Source: Streptomyces sp. NBC_00271
GTDB taxonomy: Bacteria; Actinomycetota; Actinomycetes; Streptomycetales; Streptomycetaceae
NCBI RefSeq assembly: GCF_036178845.1
Contig: NZ_CP108070.1
Span: 11,222,001-11,286,000, forward strand
DNA length: 64,000 nt
Reading direction: 5' to 3'
The stretch's first letter is position 1, and each line of letters starts with the position of its first letter. Position numbers and translations under genes: made by a program. Shown here piece by piece: positions 27,251-34,260 of the stretch. The notes beneath the pieces were generated by a model. That model searched no databases, was not told the DNA's origin, and worked only from the letters and a program-made list of their open reading frames with translations.

Positions 27251-28318
27251 TCACCGGGGTGAAACGGTCCTTTGGGGGACGGGTGTGTGGGTGGTGAGTT
27301 GGGCGGTGAAGACGGTGGTGTTGTTTTGGTGTGCGGTGATGTGGGTGGTGGGGGTTTGGCTGCTGTCGGGGTCGTCGTTGGTGTGGGTGGTGATGTAGGT
27401 GGGGGTGTGGTGTTCGGTGTAGTGGTGGAAGGTGGCGTGGAGGGTGGTGGGGTGGTTGGGGTGGGTGGTGGGGGTGGGGTGGGTGTGGGCGGTGGCGGCT
27501 TGGTGGGCGGCTTCGAGGAGGACCATGCCGGGGATGTGGTCGGTGGTGTGGTCGAAGAGGATGGGGTGGTGGGGGTTGGGGGTGAGTTGCCAGGTGTGGG
27601 GGTGGGGGGTGGGGGTGAGGACGATGTCGTGGGGGAGGGTGCGTCCGTAGTGGGTGGGTGGGGGGTTGGGTGGTTGGTGGTGGGTGGCGGTGCTGTTGGT
27701 GGTGGTGTCTGCTGTGGTGGTGTGGGGGTGGCGGAGGCGTTGGTAGGTGGTGGGGGTGAGGCAGGTGAAGCGGCCGGTGCCGGTGGCGGTGGGGTGGCCG
27801 TTGCGGGTGATGGTGATGTGCATGGTGAAGTCGGTGGGGCGTTTGGTGTGGGGGTGGTGGGGGGTGTAGGTGGCGGTGAGGGTGAGGTCGGTGGGGGTGG
27901 GGCCGATGGTGAGGTGTTGGGGGTGGGTGGTGAGGTGGAGGTTGCGCATGAGGAAGTGGTGGCCGAGGGGGATGCCGAGTTCGGCGTGGGCGAGGTAGAG
28001 GCCGGTTTGGCGGATGGTTTCTGCGGCTTGGAGGGGGTGGTGGTGGGTGCCGTCGGGGGTGGTGAAGAAGGTGTGGGCGCGGGGCCATTGGGCGGTGAGG
28101 GTGTAGTGGGTGTCGCCGGTTTGTTCGCAGCCGGTGAGGAAGACCTCGGCGAGGGTGGAGCGGTGGACGTATTCGCGGGGGACGGTGGTGGTGAGGCGGG
28201 GCATGGTGGGGTCTGTTTGTGCTGCTGGGTGGGGGCCTGTTGCCGTTCCCGTTGCCGTGGTCGTTGCTGTGGTGGCGGGGGTGGGGTGGTTGTCCTGGTG
28301 GACGGTGAGCAGGGTCAT
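27251..28318 (-). CDS. AfsA/ScbA-type gamma-butyrolactone biosynthesis protein
   Basis: AfsA proteins condense a beta-ketoacyl group with dihydroxyacetone phosphate, the first step to gamma-butyrolactone signals that control secondary metabolism. Two AfsA hotdog repeats are visible: the first about residues 45-180 (PREYVHRSTLAEVFLTG, RAHTFFTTPDGTHHHPL, ETIRQTGLYLAHAELGIPL), the second about 235-345 (HPILFDHTTDHIPGMVLLEA). ATG 28318 has GGAGA upstream. No receptor (ArpA/ScbR) gene lies nearby, but two receptor-like palindromes sit upstream at 28373 and 28637. Composition is odd: Thr, His and Pro are very frequent and the plus strand is almost pure G/T over about 1 kb. The frame is intact with all family blocks. 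Confidence 0.85.
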   Translation of the reverse strand: MTLLTVHQDNHPTPATTATTTATGTATGPHPAAQTDPTMPRLTTTVPREYVHRSTLAEVFLTGCEQTGDTHYTLTAQWPRAHTFFTTPDGTHHHPLQAAETIRQTGLYLAHAELGIPLGHHFLMRNLHLTTHPQHLTIGPTPTDLTLTATYTPHHPHTKRPTDFTMHITITRNGHPTATGTGRFTCLTPTTYQRLRHPHTTTADTTTNSTATHHQPPNPPPTHYGRTLPHDIVLTPTPHPHTWQLTPNPHHPILFDHTTDHIPGMVLLEAAHQAATAHTHPTPTTHPNHPTTLHATFHHYTEHHTPTYITTHTNDDPDSSQTPTTHITAHQNNTTVFTAQLTTHTPVPQRTVSPR

Positions 28319-28372
28319 GTGGGTCTCCGTGGTGCTGTGGGAGGTGCCGGGATGGACCGTGCAGGGTCATAA

Positions 28373-28397
28373 GATACGAACCTACCGGTTTTCTTTT
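28373..28397. promoter_or_regulatory. ARE-like box upstream of the AfsA gene
   Basis: GATACGAACCTACCGGTTTT followed by CTTTT resembles the autoregulatory elements bound by gamma-butyrolactone receptors: AACC-TACC-GGTT arms followed by a T-rich flank. It lies 55-80 bp before the AfsA start and is AT-rich against its surroundings. The match was judged by eye. Confidence 0.5.
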
Positions 28398-28636
28398 CAA
28401 GGGTGGGCGGGGAATTTCGCGGGGGCGGACCGGGGGTTGGGGCGGGGAGTTCGGCGGGGGTGTGCGGGGTGCATATTCACTGTTCCGTTGTGGGGATCTT
28501 CGCTGGACAAGCGGGGGTTTTGATTCCGTTCTGCGGGTGTCTTCCGGGGGTTGGGGGTGGTGTGCGAGGCTCGGGGTCGGGTGGTTGTGGGGGTGTGCTG
28601 GGGTCTCTTGTGTGGGTCTCGGGTGAGGCTATAGTG

Positions 28637-28660
28637 AAACCGGCCGAGCGGTTTTGTTTT
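28637..28660. promoter_or_regulatory. ARE-like box with perfect arms, next to SDR relic
   Basis: AAACCG-GCCGAG-CGGTTT is a perfect 6-bp inverted repeat with a 6-bp spacer, followed by TGTTTT. This is close to the consensus of ArpA/ScbR-type receptors. It lies about 320 bp upstream of the AfsA gene and about 40 bp before the SDR remnant on the plus strand, so it may once have controlled that gene. Confidence 0.6.
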
Positions 28661-28689
28661 GCGAGTGGTTCTCTGGGAAACCTCATCAG

Positions 28690-28839
28690 TGATGCTGAGT
28701 TCGTCTCCGGAGCCGGTCGCGTCATCGGCAAGGCGTTATCGAATGCCTCGCGCAGGACCGAGCGACGGTCGCGATCAACTACCGCGTCAGCGCGGCGGCC
28801 GTGGACCGACTGGTTGCGGAGCTTGAGACGAACCGATAG
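28690..28839 (+). pseudogene. Short-chain dehydrogenase (SDR), N-terminal remnant
   Basis: The beginning reads EFVSGAGRVIGK, close to the Rossmann TGxxxGIG motif. After a one-base loss near 28730 it continues as QGVIECLAQDRATVAINYRV, SAAAVDRLVAELETNR and a stop at 28837-28839. This is the first about 50 residues of an SDR; the catalytic Tyr-x-x-x-Lys part is absent. SDR genes often neighbour AfsA genes, and one is required in some butyrolactone pathways. Confidence 0.6.
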
Positions 28840-29161
28840 CTGACGTCTGATCGAGGCGACTGACGCTGACCCGCTGCTGGCTTCGTGCCCCTGAAAAGGG
28901 GTTTGGCCTGGTGGCAGTGCTGGTGTGAAGAGGCGGCGCCATGCCGTCAGCTTGCGGGTGGCCGCTGTGGAGAAGCAGCGCTGGGGCCGAAAGAACCATG
29001 GAACGTCAGCAAAATCGACTATCTGGTGAGTGGACGACCCGATCGACCCAACTCCCCAGGCCGGCCCATCACGTTGGTGTCATGAGAACCCGTCAACCCT
29101 GCCTGGGGAGGGGCCCGCGGCGAGGGGCCCGCGGCGCTGGGCAAGGACTCGCTTGGAGGCC
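28840..29161. other. Intergenic stretch
   Basis: About 320 bp between the SDR remnant and the convergent B3/4 gene. No supported gene, repeat or strong terminator was seen. Confidence 0.5.
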
Positions 29162-29869
29162 TCAGGCGGTGGCCTGGTCGTGTGCCGGGCTGAGGTAGTG
29201 CACGGCGGTCTGTTCGGCGTGCGGGATGAGCAGGCCCTGCAACTCCTCGGCTGCGACCTTGAGAAGGTCGCCGTCACGGGTGGCGTGGAGGGTTTCGAGG
29301 ACGAAGGTGACGTGGGTGGAATCCTTGGTGACGCGGGTGCGGTGGGCGTCGCGGTGGTTCCAGTGGCGGGTCAGGACGCCGGTGGTGTCGGCGTAGATGA
29401 TCTCGCCCGGCTTGGGGTTCTCAGTGGTGTCGGGTTCGCCGAGCGGGGTGAAGGTCTCGGTGCCGTCTGCGTGGCGGATGTCGACATCGCCGGTGACGTG
29501 GTCGAGGTCGAAGGCGCCGGCGGGCAAGCCGTGGCGGACGGAGACGGCGTTGTAGGAGTCGACGGCCGGATTGATACGCGGCAGGGCCCCCTTCTTCGCG
29601 AGGCGGCGACCGAGCGCGTCGACGCTGGGGCGCATGCGGCGGGGGTTGGTGCCGAAAGCGCGGTAGGCGGTGTGCCACGCCTCGATACGGGGGTCGTTCT
29701 CGTTGGCCGGCTGCCAGGCGCCGTCGGCAAGTTGCTGCTCCAGGTCCTCCAAGGCGGCGGTGGTGTGGGGCCAGGATTCATGGCTCCGCAGGCCGGTCGC
29801 GGTGACCAGGGCGACAAGGGTGTCGGGGAAGGCGTCGGCGACGGCGGGGCTGAGGCGGAAGACGGTCAT
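29162..29869 (-). CDS. B3/4 domain protein (tRNA-editing-like)
   Basis: This 235-residue protein carries the B3/4 domain found in the beta subunit of phenylalanyl-tRNA synthetase, here free-standing. Characteristic blocks are IEAWHTAYRAFGTNPRRMRP, VDALGRRLAKKGALPRINPA, VDSYNAVSVRHGLPAGAFDL and GEIIYADTTGVLTRHWNHRD. Free B3/4 proteins may edit mischarged tRNA or bind amino acids; this is not proven here. It is the last gene of a minus-strand row (EamA, FMN-binding, B3/4), opposite an XRE-cupin regulator. ATG 29869 has only a weak ribosome binding site and is separated from the preceding gene by a hexanucleotide repeat tract. Confidence 0.8.
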   Translation of the reverse strand: MTVFRLSPAVADAFPDTLVALVTATGLRSHESWPHTTAALEDLEQQLADGAWQPANENDPRIEAWHTAYRAFGTNPRRMRPSVDALGRRLAKKGALPRINPAVDSYNAVSVRHGLPAGAFDLDHVTGDVDIRHADGTETFTPLGEPDTTENPKPGEIIYADTTGVLTRHWNHRDAHRTRVTKDSTHVTFVLETLHATRDGDLLKVAAEELQGLLIPHAEQTAVHYLSPAHDQATA

Positions 29870-29888
29870 GGGCGGGGTTCCGTTCCTG

Positions 29889-29940
29889 TGTGCGTGTGCG
29901 TGTGCGTGTGCGTGTGCGTGTGCGTGTGCGTGTGCGTGCG
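29889..29940. repeat. Hexanucleotide tandem repeat (GTGTGC)n
   Basis: An almost perfect run of about eight GTGTGC units, with only the last unit altered, lies between the FMN-binding gene stop (29953) and the B3/4 gene start (29869). On the minus strand it is alternating purine-pyrimidine (CA/CG steps). It is not part of either gene, though it is open in one frame as alternating His-Ala. Change in unit number would alter the spacing and mRNA structure in front of the B3/4 gene. Confidence 0.8.
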
Positions 29941-29952
29941 GAAGGGCGCGGG

Positions 29953-30600
29953 TCAGGGCTTCCAGGGGCCGATGCGGTCCAGGCGGCGGCGCTGCTGGAG
30001 GGCGGTGGGCACGTCGAGGCCCTGGCCGCGCGCGGTGAGGTGGTCGGCGACGGCGGTGCGGTGCTCGACGGGCTTGTGGTCGTCGTACTTGAACTTGGCC
30101 GCCACGTCCGTGACTTCGAGGCGCAGGCCGCGGATGCCGGGCAGCATCCGGCCGTAGGGCGGCTGGTCGACGGCGACGGGGGCGTGGTCGCCGTCGGGCT
30201 GGAAGTGGGCGAGTTGGCGGCGCAGCAGCTCGGCCTTGGCCTCGGGGTCGTCGATGATGTGGGCGCGGCAGGTGAACTGGACGGCCGTGTAGTAGCTGGT
30301 GGGGACGCCGTCGGTGGGCGGGGTGCCGGCTGTGGCGCGCCATGGGCCGGGGATGAACGCGTAGTCGCCGAAGACGGTGAGCAGGACGTTCGGGTCGTGG
30401 TCGATCGCCTTCCAGGCCGGGTTGGGACGGGCGAGGTGGACCAGGAGGTGGTCGCCGTCGCTGGTGAAGTGGGTGGGGACGGCGACGGGCGGGTGGCTGG
30501 GCAGGCCGTTGACGCTCAGGATTCCGAAGTCGTGCCCTTCGGCGATCCAACTCTGCCATTCGGCTTCGTCCAGGCCGGTGTCCCAGGGCTGGATGAACAT
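29953..30600 (-). CDS. FMN-binding, PaiB-like protein
   Basis: This 215-residue protein is of the PaiB family (FMN-binding split-barrel, sometimes labelled negative transcriptional regulator). It begins MFIQPWDTGLDEAEWQSWIA. Conserved blocks include GLPSHPPVAVPTHF, HLLVHLARPNPAWKA, VLLTVFGDYAFIPGPW, PTSYYTAVQFTCRAHIIDD and YGRMLPGIRGLRLEV. The AAKFKYDDHKPVEHRTAVAD stretch is the typical K-x-S-Q-N region, here diverged. ATG 30600 has AAGGAG upstream. It lies 57 bp after the EamA gene, likely in one transcript with it and the B3/4 gene. Confidence 0.85.
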   Translation of the reverse strand: MFIQPWDTGLDEAEWQSWIAEGHDFGILSVNGLPSHPPVAVPTHFTSDGDHLLVHLARPNPAWKAIDHDPNVLLTVFGDYAFIPGPWRATAGTPPTDGVPTSYYTAVQFTCRAHIIDDPEAKAELLRRQLAHFQPDGDHAPVAVDQPPYGRMLPGIRGLRLEVTDVAAKFKYDDHKPVEHRTAVADHLTARGQGLDVPTALQQRRRLDRIGPWKP

Positions 30601-30657
30601 GCTGTGCTCCTTGCGTAGTTGGCGGAGGTGGGGGAGGTGGGGGAGGGGAGCGGGGGT

Positions 30658-31494
30658 TCAGGCGAGAGCGAGGAGGCTGACGGCGACGGCGGCGGTGCCC
30701 AGCCCGACGAGCTGGCCGCGACGGATGCGTTCCGCGAGCACGCTGCGGGCGAGCAGGAGGGTACCGGCCGGGTAGAGAGCGGTGATCACGGCGACGACGG
30801 TGAGGTCCCCGCTGCGGGCGGCGAGAAGGAACAGCAGGTTCGCCATGGAGTCCAGCACGCCGGCGGCTGTCGACATCGCATACGCGGGGCGCTCGGAGCC
30901 GAGCTTGCGGTACATGAGGCCGGCCGCGGCCAGGGTGACGGCAGAGGAGACAGCCCGGCCGATGATCAGCGGGGCCACGCCGCTGTCGGAGGGCGCCTGG
31001 TGCAGGAAGATCAGCTGGAGGGCGATGGCACCGCCCGCGCCGAAGGCCAACAGCAGCGCGGTGCGCGACGGGCGTGCCGACCCGCCGCCATGTCCGGCGC
31101 TGACCAGGACCACCGCGACCAGCGCGAGCGGCAGGCCCACCAGCCCGGCAGCGCCCAGGTGCTCGCCCTCCAGCAGGCCCACGCCGACGGGCAGCACGGC
31201 GGACACGAGGGCGGTGACGGGCGAGAGTACGTTCATCGGGCCTATCGCCAGGGTGCGGTAGAGCAGGGCGAATGCGGCGGCCGATGCGAGGCCGGACGCG
31301 GCGCCCCAGCCGAGGGCGCCGGTGCTGAACGAGGCACCGAGGAACGGCCACAGCAGCAGCTCCACTGCGAGAGAGGCCGGGGCCGCGATCATCACCGTAC
31401 GAAGCACATGAGCCTTACGGGCCCCCAGGCCGCCGAAGAAATCGGCGCATCCGTAGGCGAGTGAGCTGCCCAGGGCCAGCAGCAGAGTGATCAC
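30658..31494 (-). CDS. EamA/DMT-family transporter
   Basis: This ten-helix membrane transporter of 278 residues belongs to the drug/metabolite superfamily. It begins ITLLLALGSSLAYGCADFFG, the usual first EamA helix, has FALLYRTLAIGPMNVLSPVT at the end of the first half, and repeats the pattern in the second half (AAGVLDSMANLLFLLAARSG, LTVVAVITALYPAGTLLLAR). GTG 31494 follows AAGGGAT. It is first in the row with FMN-binding and B3/4 genes. The divergent XRE-cupin gene is the likely regulator. Such exporters often move amino acids or small metabolites, which would suit the amino-acid-related B3/4 neighbour. Confidence 0.85.
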   Translation of the reverse strand: MITLLLALGSSLAYGCADFFGGLGARKAHVLRTVMIAAPASLAVELLLWPFLGASFSTGALGWGAASGLASAAAFALLYRTLAIGPMNVLSPVTALVSAVLPVGVGLLEGEHLGAAGLVGLPLALVAVVLVSAGHGGGSARPSRTALLLAFGAGGAIALQLIFLHQAPSDSGVAPLIIGRAVSSAVTLAAAGLMYRKLGSERPAYAMSTAAGVLDSMANLLFLLAARSGDLTVVAVITALYPAGTLLLARSVLAERIRRGQLVGLGTAAVAVSLLALA

Positions 31495-31612
31495 GGTACA
31501 TCCCTTACTATGTCGATGGAACGACTGAACGGTACAACGAACCGACTGGCGTGTGTCAACCAAACGACCAGGCGGTGCATTAAAGTGATCCACCGGCGAG
31601 GATGGTGATCGG
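31495..31612. promoter_or_regulatory. Divergent promoter region of EamA row and XRE-cupin gene
   Basis: This 118-bp gap is clearly less GC-rich than its flanks. The core motif ACGACTGAACGG / ACGAACCGACTGG / ACGACCAGG repeats in both orientations between about 31522 and 31574, which suggests several binding sites for the XRE-cupin regulator. Confidence 0.45.
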
Positions 31613-32197
31613 ATGGCCGAGGCAGAGGCAGCCCTGCGGACGCTCGCGCACAACGTCAGGACGGCCCGCACCCGCGCGGGCCTGTCCCTGGACGAGCTCG
31701 GCCGTCGCGCCAAGGTCAGCAAGGGGGCTCTCGTCGGGTTGGAGAAAGCGCAGGGCAACCCGAACTTCGCCACCCTGGTCCGGCTGGCCGACACCCTCGG
31801 CGTCTCGGTGTCCGCTCTGCTGGAGGGGTCGTCCGAAGGTCGCGTCCGTGTCGTGGCCGCCGATGCCGTGATGCCGTTGTGGACCGGAGCGCAGGGCAGC
31901 GAGGCCCGGCTCATGCTGACGACCTCGGGCCCGGCCCCGGTCGAGGTCTGGCGCTGGAAACTGGAGCCGGGCGAGGAGTACCCCAGCCACCCCCACCAGG
32001 CCGGAGTCGTGGAAACCGTCAGCGTCACCGCCGGCCGGATGACCCTGATCGTCGACGGCGCCGAGCACACCGTTGAAGTCGGACAGACCGCCACTTTCGA
32101 CGGCGACGCCCCCCACACCTACCGCGGTGCCGGCACCGAACCCTGCCACCTGATCATGACGGTCCACCTGCCGCCCGGTCCCGTTTCCACATCCTGA
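31613..32197 (+). CDS. XRE-cupin transcriptional regulator
   Basis: This 194-residue regulator has an N-terminal lambda-repressor-like domain (about residues 8-70: LAHNVRTARTRAGLSLDELG, RRAKVSKGALVGLEKAQGNP, FATLVRLADTLGVSVSALL) and a C-terminal cupin that may bind a small ligand (about 105-190: EVWRWKLEPGEEYPSHPHQA, TAGRMTLIVDGAEHTVEVGQ, TATFDGDAPHTYRGAG). The cupin histidines and Glu are partly kept. This combination is found in repressors such as PuuR. It faces the EamA/FMN/B3-4 row and probably senses a substrate of that row. Confidence 0.85.
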   Translation: MAEAEAALRTLAHNVRTARTRAGLSLDELGRRAKVSKGALVGLEKAQGNPNFATLVRLADTLGVSVSALLEGSSEGRVRVVAADAVMPLWTGAQGSEARLMLTTSGPAPVEVWRWKLEPGEEYPSHPHQAGVVETVSVTAGRMTLIVDGAEHTVEVGQTATFDGDAPHTYRGAGTEPCHLIMTVHLPPGPVSTS

Positions 32198-32351
32198 GCC
32201 GACGACACCCGGGAAGGCCGCGGTGGCGCCGTCCCCTTCGTCCCGGCCGTCAGCTACGGACGGCCCCGTTCTTGCTGGGCCACGGGTGAGGCCCGGGGAC
32301 ACTGCCCCTCCGCGGCCACGTGTTGATGCATGGTCAATCCCCGCGCTCGCG

Positions 32352-32400
32352 CGTAGTTCAGATGACGTAGCCGTGGCAGCCGCCGTACGAACTACGTCAT
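32352..32400. promoter_or_regulatory. Nested inverted repeats before an alpha/beta hydrolase gene
   Basis: CGTAGTTC (32352-32359) and ATGACGTAG (32362-32370) are both repeated in reverse complement at 32389-32396 (GAACTACG) and 32392-32400 (CTACGTCAT). The two palindromic half-site pairs overlap on the right side. They lie about 95-145 bp before the hydrolase start, fitting an operator with two sites rather than a terminator (no T run). Confidence 0.55.
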
Positions 32401-32494
32401 TTGGCTCAATCGGAGGCCGTTGCCGCCCTTCTAGCGTTCGGGTCATCATCCCGATCGAGTCCGGACCGGAATTCCGGGCGAAGGAGGCAGTGCC

Positions 32495-33190
32495 GTGAGC
32501 GAAGTGAAGAACATCGTGTTGGTCCACGGTGGTTTCGTCGATGGCTCGGGCTGGCAGGGCGTCTACGATCATCTGACCGCCGACGGGTACCGGGTCACCG
32601 TCGTGCAGAATCCGACCCTGTCACTGGCCGGCGACGTCGCCGCGACGCACCAGATCCTCGACGACCTCGACGGCCCTGCCGTGCTGGTCGGCCACTCCTA
32701 CGGTGGCGTCGTCATCACCGAAGCGGGCAACCACCCGAACGTCGCCGGGCTTGCCTACGTCGCGGCGTTCGCGCCCGACAAGGGCGAGTCCGTCAGCTCC
32801 CTGATCGCCGACCCGCCGCCCGGTGCGCCGGTTCCGCCGATCCTGCCGCCCAAGGACGGGTTCCTGTTCCTGGACAGGGGCAAGTTCGCGGCCTCGTTCG
32901 CCGCCGACGTGCCCGCGGTCGTGGCGGCCTTCATGGCCGACTCGCAGGTGCCTTGGGGCGTGGACGCGCTCGGCGGGACGGTGTCGGAACCGGCCTGGCG
33001 GACCAAGCCCTCGTGGTACCTGGTCGCCACCGATGACCGCATGATCCCGCCGCCCGCCCAGCGCGTGATGTCCGAGCGGGCGGGGTCGACCGTCACCGAG
33101 ACCCCGGGCAGCCACGCCGTCTACGTCTCCAACCCCGCGGCCGTGGCGGCCGTCATCAACCAGGCGGCGCACGCGGTCTCCGCCCGTTAG
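32495..33190 (+). CDS. Alpha/beta hydrolase, small cytoplasmic form
   Basis: This 231-residue hydrolase of the YhhN/SalA-esterase-like group begins NIVLVHGGFVDGSGWQGVYD, with the oxyanion HGG. The nucleophile elbow is AVLVGHSYGGVVITEAGN (Ser). The C-terminal acid and base are in WYLVATDDRMIPPPAQRVM and TETPGSHAVYVSNPAAVAAV (His). GTG 32495 has GGAGG. It lacks the signal peptide seen in its three relatives in this window (33.3, 45.3 and 59.7 kb). The substrate is unknown. Confidence 0.85.
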   Translation: MSEVKNIVLVHGGFVDGSGWQGVYDHLTADGYRVTVVQNPTLSLAGDVAATHQILDDLDGPAVLVGHSYGGVVITEAGNHPNVAGLAYVAAFAPDKGESVSSLIADPPPGAPVPPILPPKDGFLFLDRGKFAASFAADVPAVVAAFMADSQVPWGVDALGGTVSEPAWRTKPSWYLVATDDRMIPPPAQRVMSERAGSTVTETPGSHAVYVSNPAAVAAVINQAAHAVSAR

Positions 33191-33304
33191 CGGAGGCGTC
33201 ACATCCCGCGTCGCCGTCCAGTCCGTCTCGCCCGGTTCCTCCGACCGGGCGGGACTTCACTTCCCGCCTTCTCCCAAAGAGGTTTCGCCCTGCACGTCCG
33301 CCGA

Positions 33305-33947
33305 ATGATCACCCGTCGTCGGGCGCTCGTGAGCGGAGTCGCCGTCGCCGCGACGGCCGCGATGGTCGGCCCGGCCGGTTCCACCGCCGCGGCCGCCGAC
33401 CACACCAAGGCCCAGTCGAAGGCCAAGCCGACCATCGTTCTGGTGCACGGCGGGTTCGCCGACGCCTCCGGCTGGAACGGCGTCATCGAACGGCTCCAGC
33501 ACGACGGCTACAAGACCATCGCGCCCGCCAACCCGCTGCGCGGCATCCCCACCGACGCCGCCTAACATCGCGAGCGTCCTCGCATCGATCGAGGGACCGA
33601 TCGTCCTGGTCGGCCACTCCTACGGCGGCGCCGTAATCACCAACGCCGCCGCGGGCAACCGCAACGTCAAGGCACTGGTCTACGTCGCGGCGTTCGCACC
33701 CGACAAGGGCGAGCAGCTCGGCGTCCTGCTCAACAAGTACCCCGGCAGCCTGATCGGCTCCTCCGTACAGGGAGTGCCCTACCCCAACCCGGACGGCACC
33801 ACCGGCACCGACCTCTATATGCAGGCCGACAAGTTCCGGGCCGCCTTCGCAGCCGAGCTGCGCCACCTCGGAGAGCAGGCCGCTGAGCGCGGGGCATCCT
33901 CACGCTCAGCGGCTCCACGCACCCCACCCCACCAGGCGGCCGCCTGA
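33305..33947 (+). pseudogene. Secreted alpha/beta hydrolase, frameshifted and C-terminally truncated
   Basis: A Tat-like start (ITRRRALVSGVAVAATAAM) precedes KPTIVLVHGGFADASGWNGV and PANPLRGIPTDAA, then a stop at 33563-33565. The next base pattern (CCTAACATC where CCTACATC is expected) shows one extra A. In the corrected frame the protein goes on as IASVLASIEGPIVLVGHSYG, with the Ser elbow, then VYVAAFAPDKGEQLGVLLNK and TDLYMQADKFRAAFAAE. It then leaves the family and stops, so the catalytic His region is missing. It is the close relative of the intact gene just upstream and of the two at 45.3 and 59.7 kb. Confidence 0.8.
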
Positions 33948-34260
33948 CGTTCCGGGTCCGGCGCCACGCACGGGCAGCAGAGGGGCTCACCGCGCACCGC
34001 TCCCTCCTCCGCGGATCCGGGACGGCGGAACCCTGAGCCGACACCGCCACGGTGTCTGGGCTGTTGACCTGGTCGATCGACGACTGCACACCCGCGCCGT
34101 ACCGGCGCGAGATGACACCGGCGTACCGCTGCTCCAGGAATGCGAAGAACCTGGGGCCGGTCCGCCATGACCAACCACCTCTCGGAGATCTTGTGACCTC
34201 GCTCCCGCAGGTGCCGACCGTTCGCGGCCCGGTGGCCGTGGTGATCTGGGCACCGTCCTG

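Noticed and set aside
27272..28372. Long plus-strand open frame of Gly/Val repeats opposite the AfsA gene
   Set aside because: It mirrors the skewed composition of the AfsA gene; the minus strand carries clear AfsA motifs and a proper start, the plus strand has no motif.
29889..29940. CRISPR-like array
   Set aside because: Hexamer units without spacers; no Cas genes nearby. It is a microsatellite.
29162..31351. One large 729-codon protein spanning B3/4, FMN-binding and part of EamA genes
   Set aside because: Only its last third is coding in that frame; the FMN-binding and EamA proteins lie in other frames with their own starts and stops. The His-Ala run is just the translated GTGTGC repeat.
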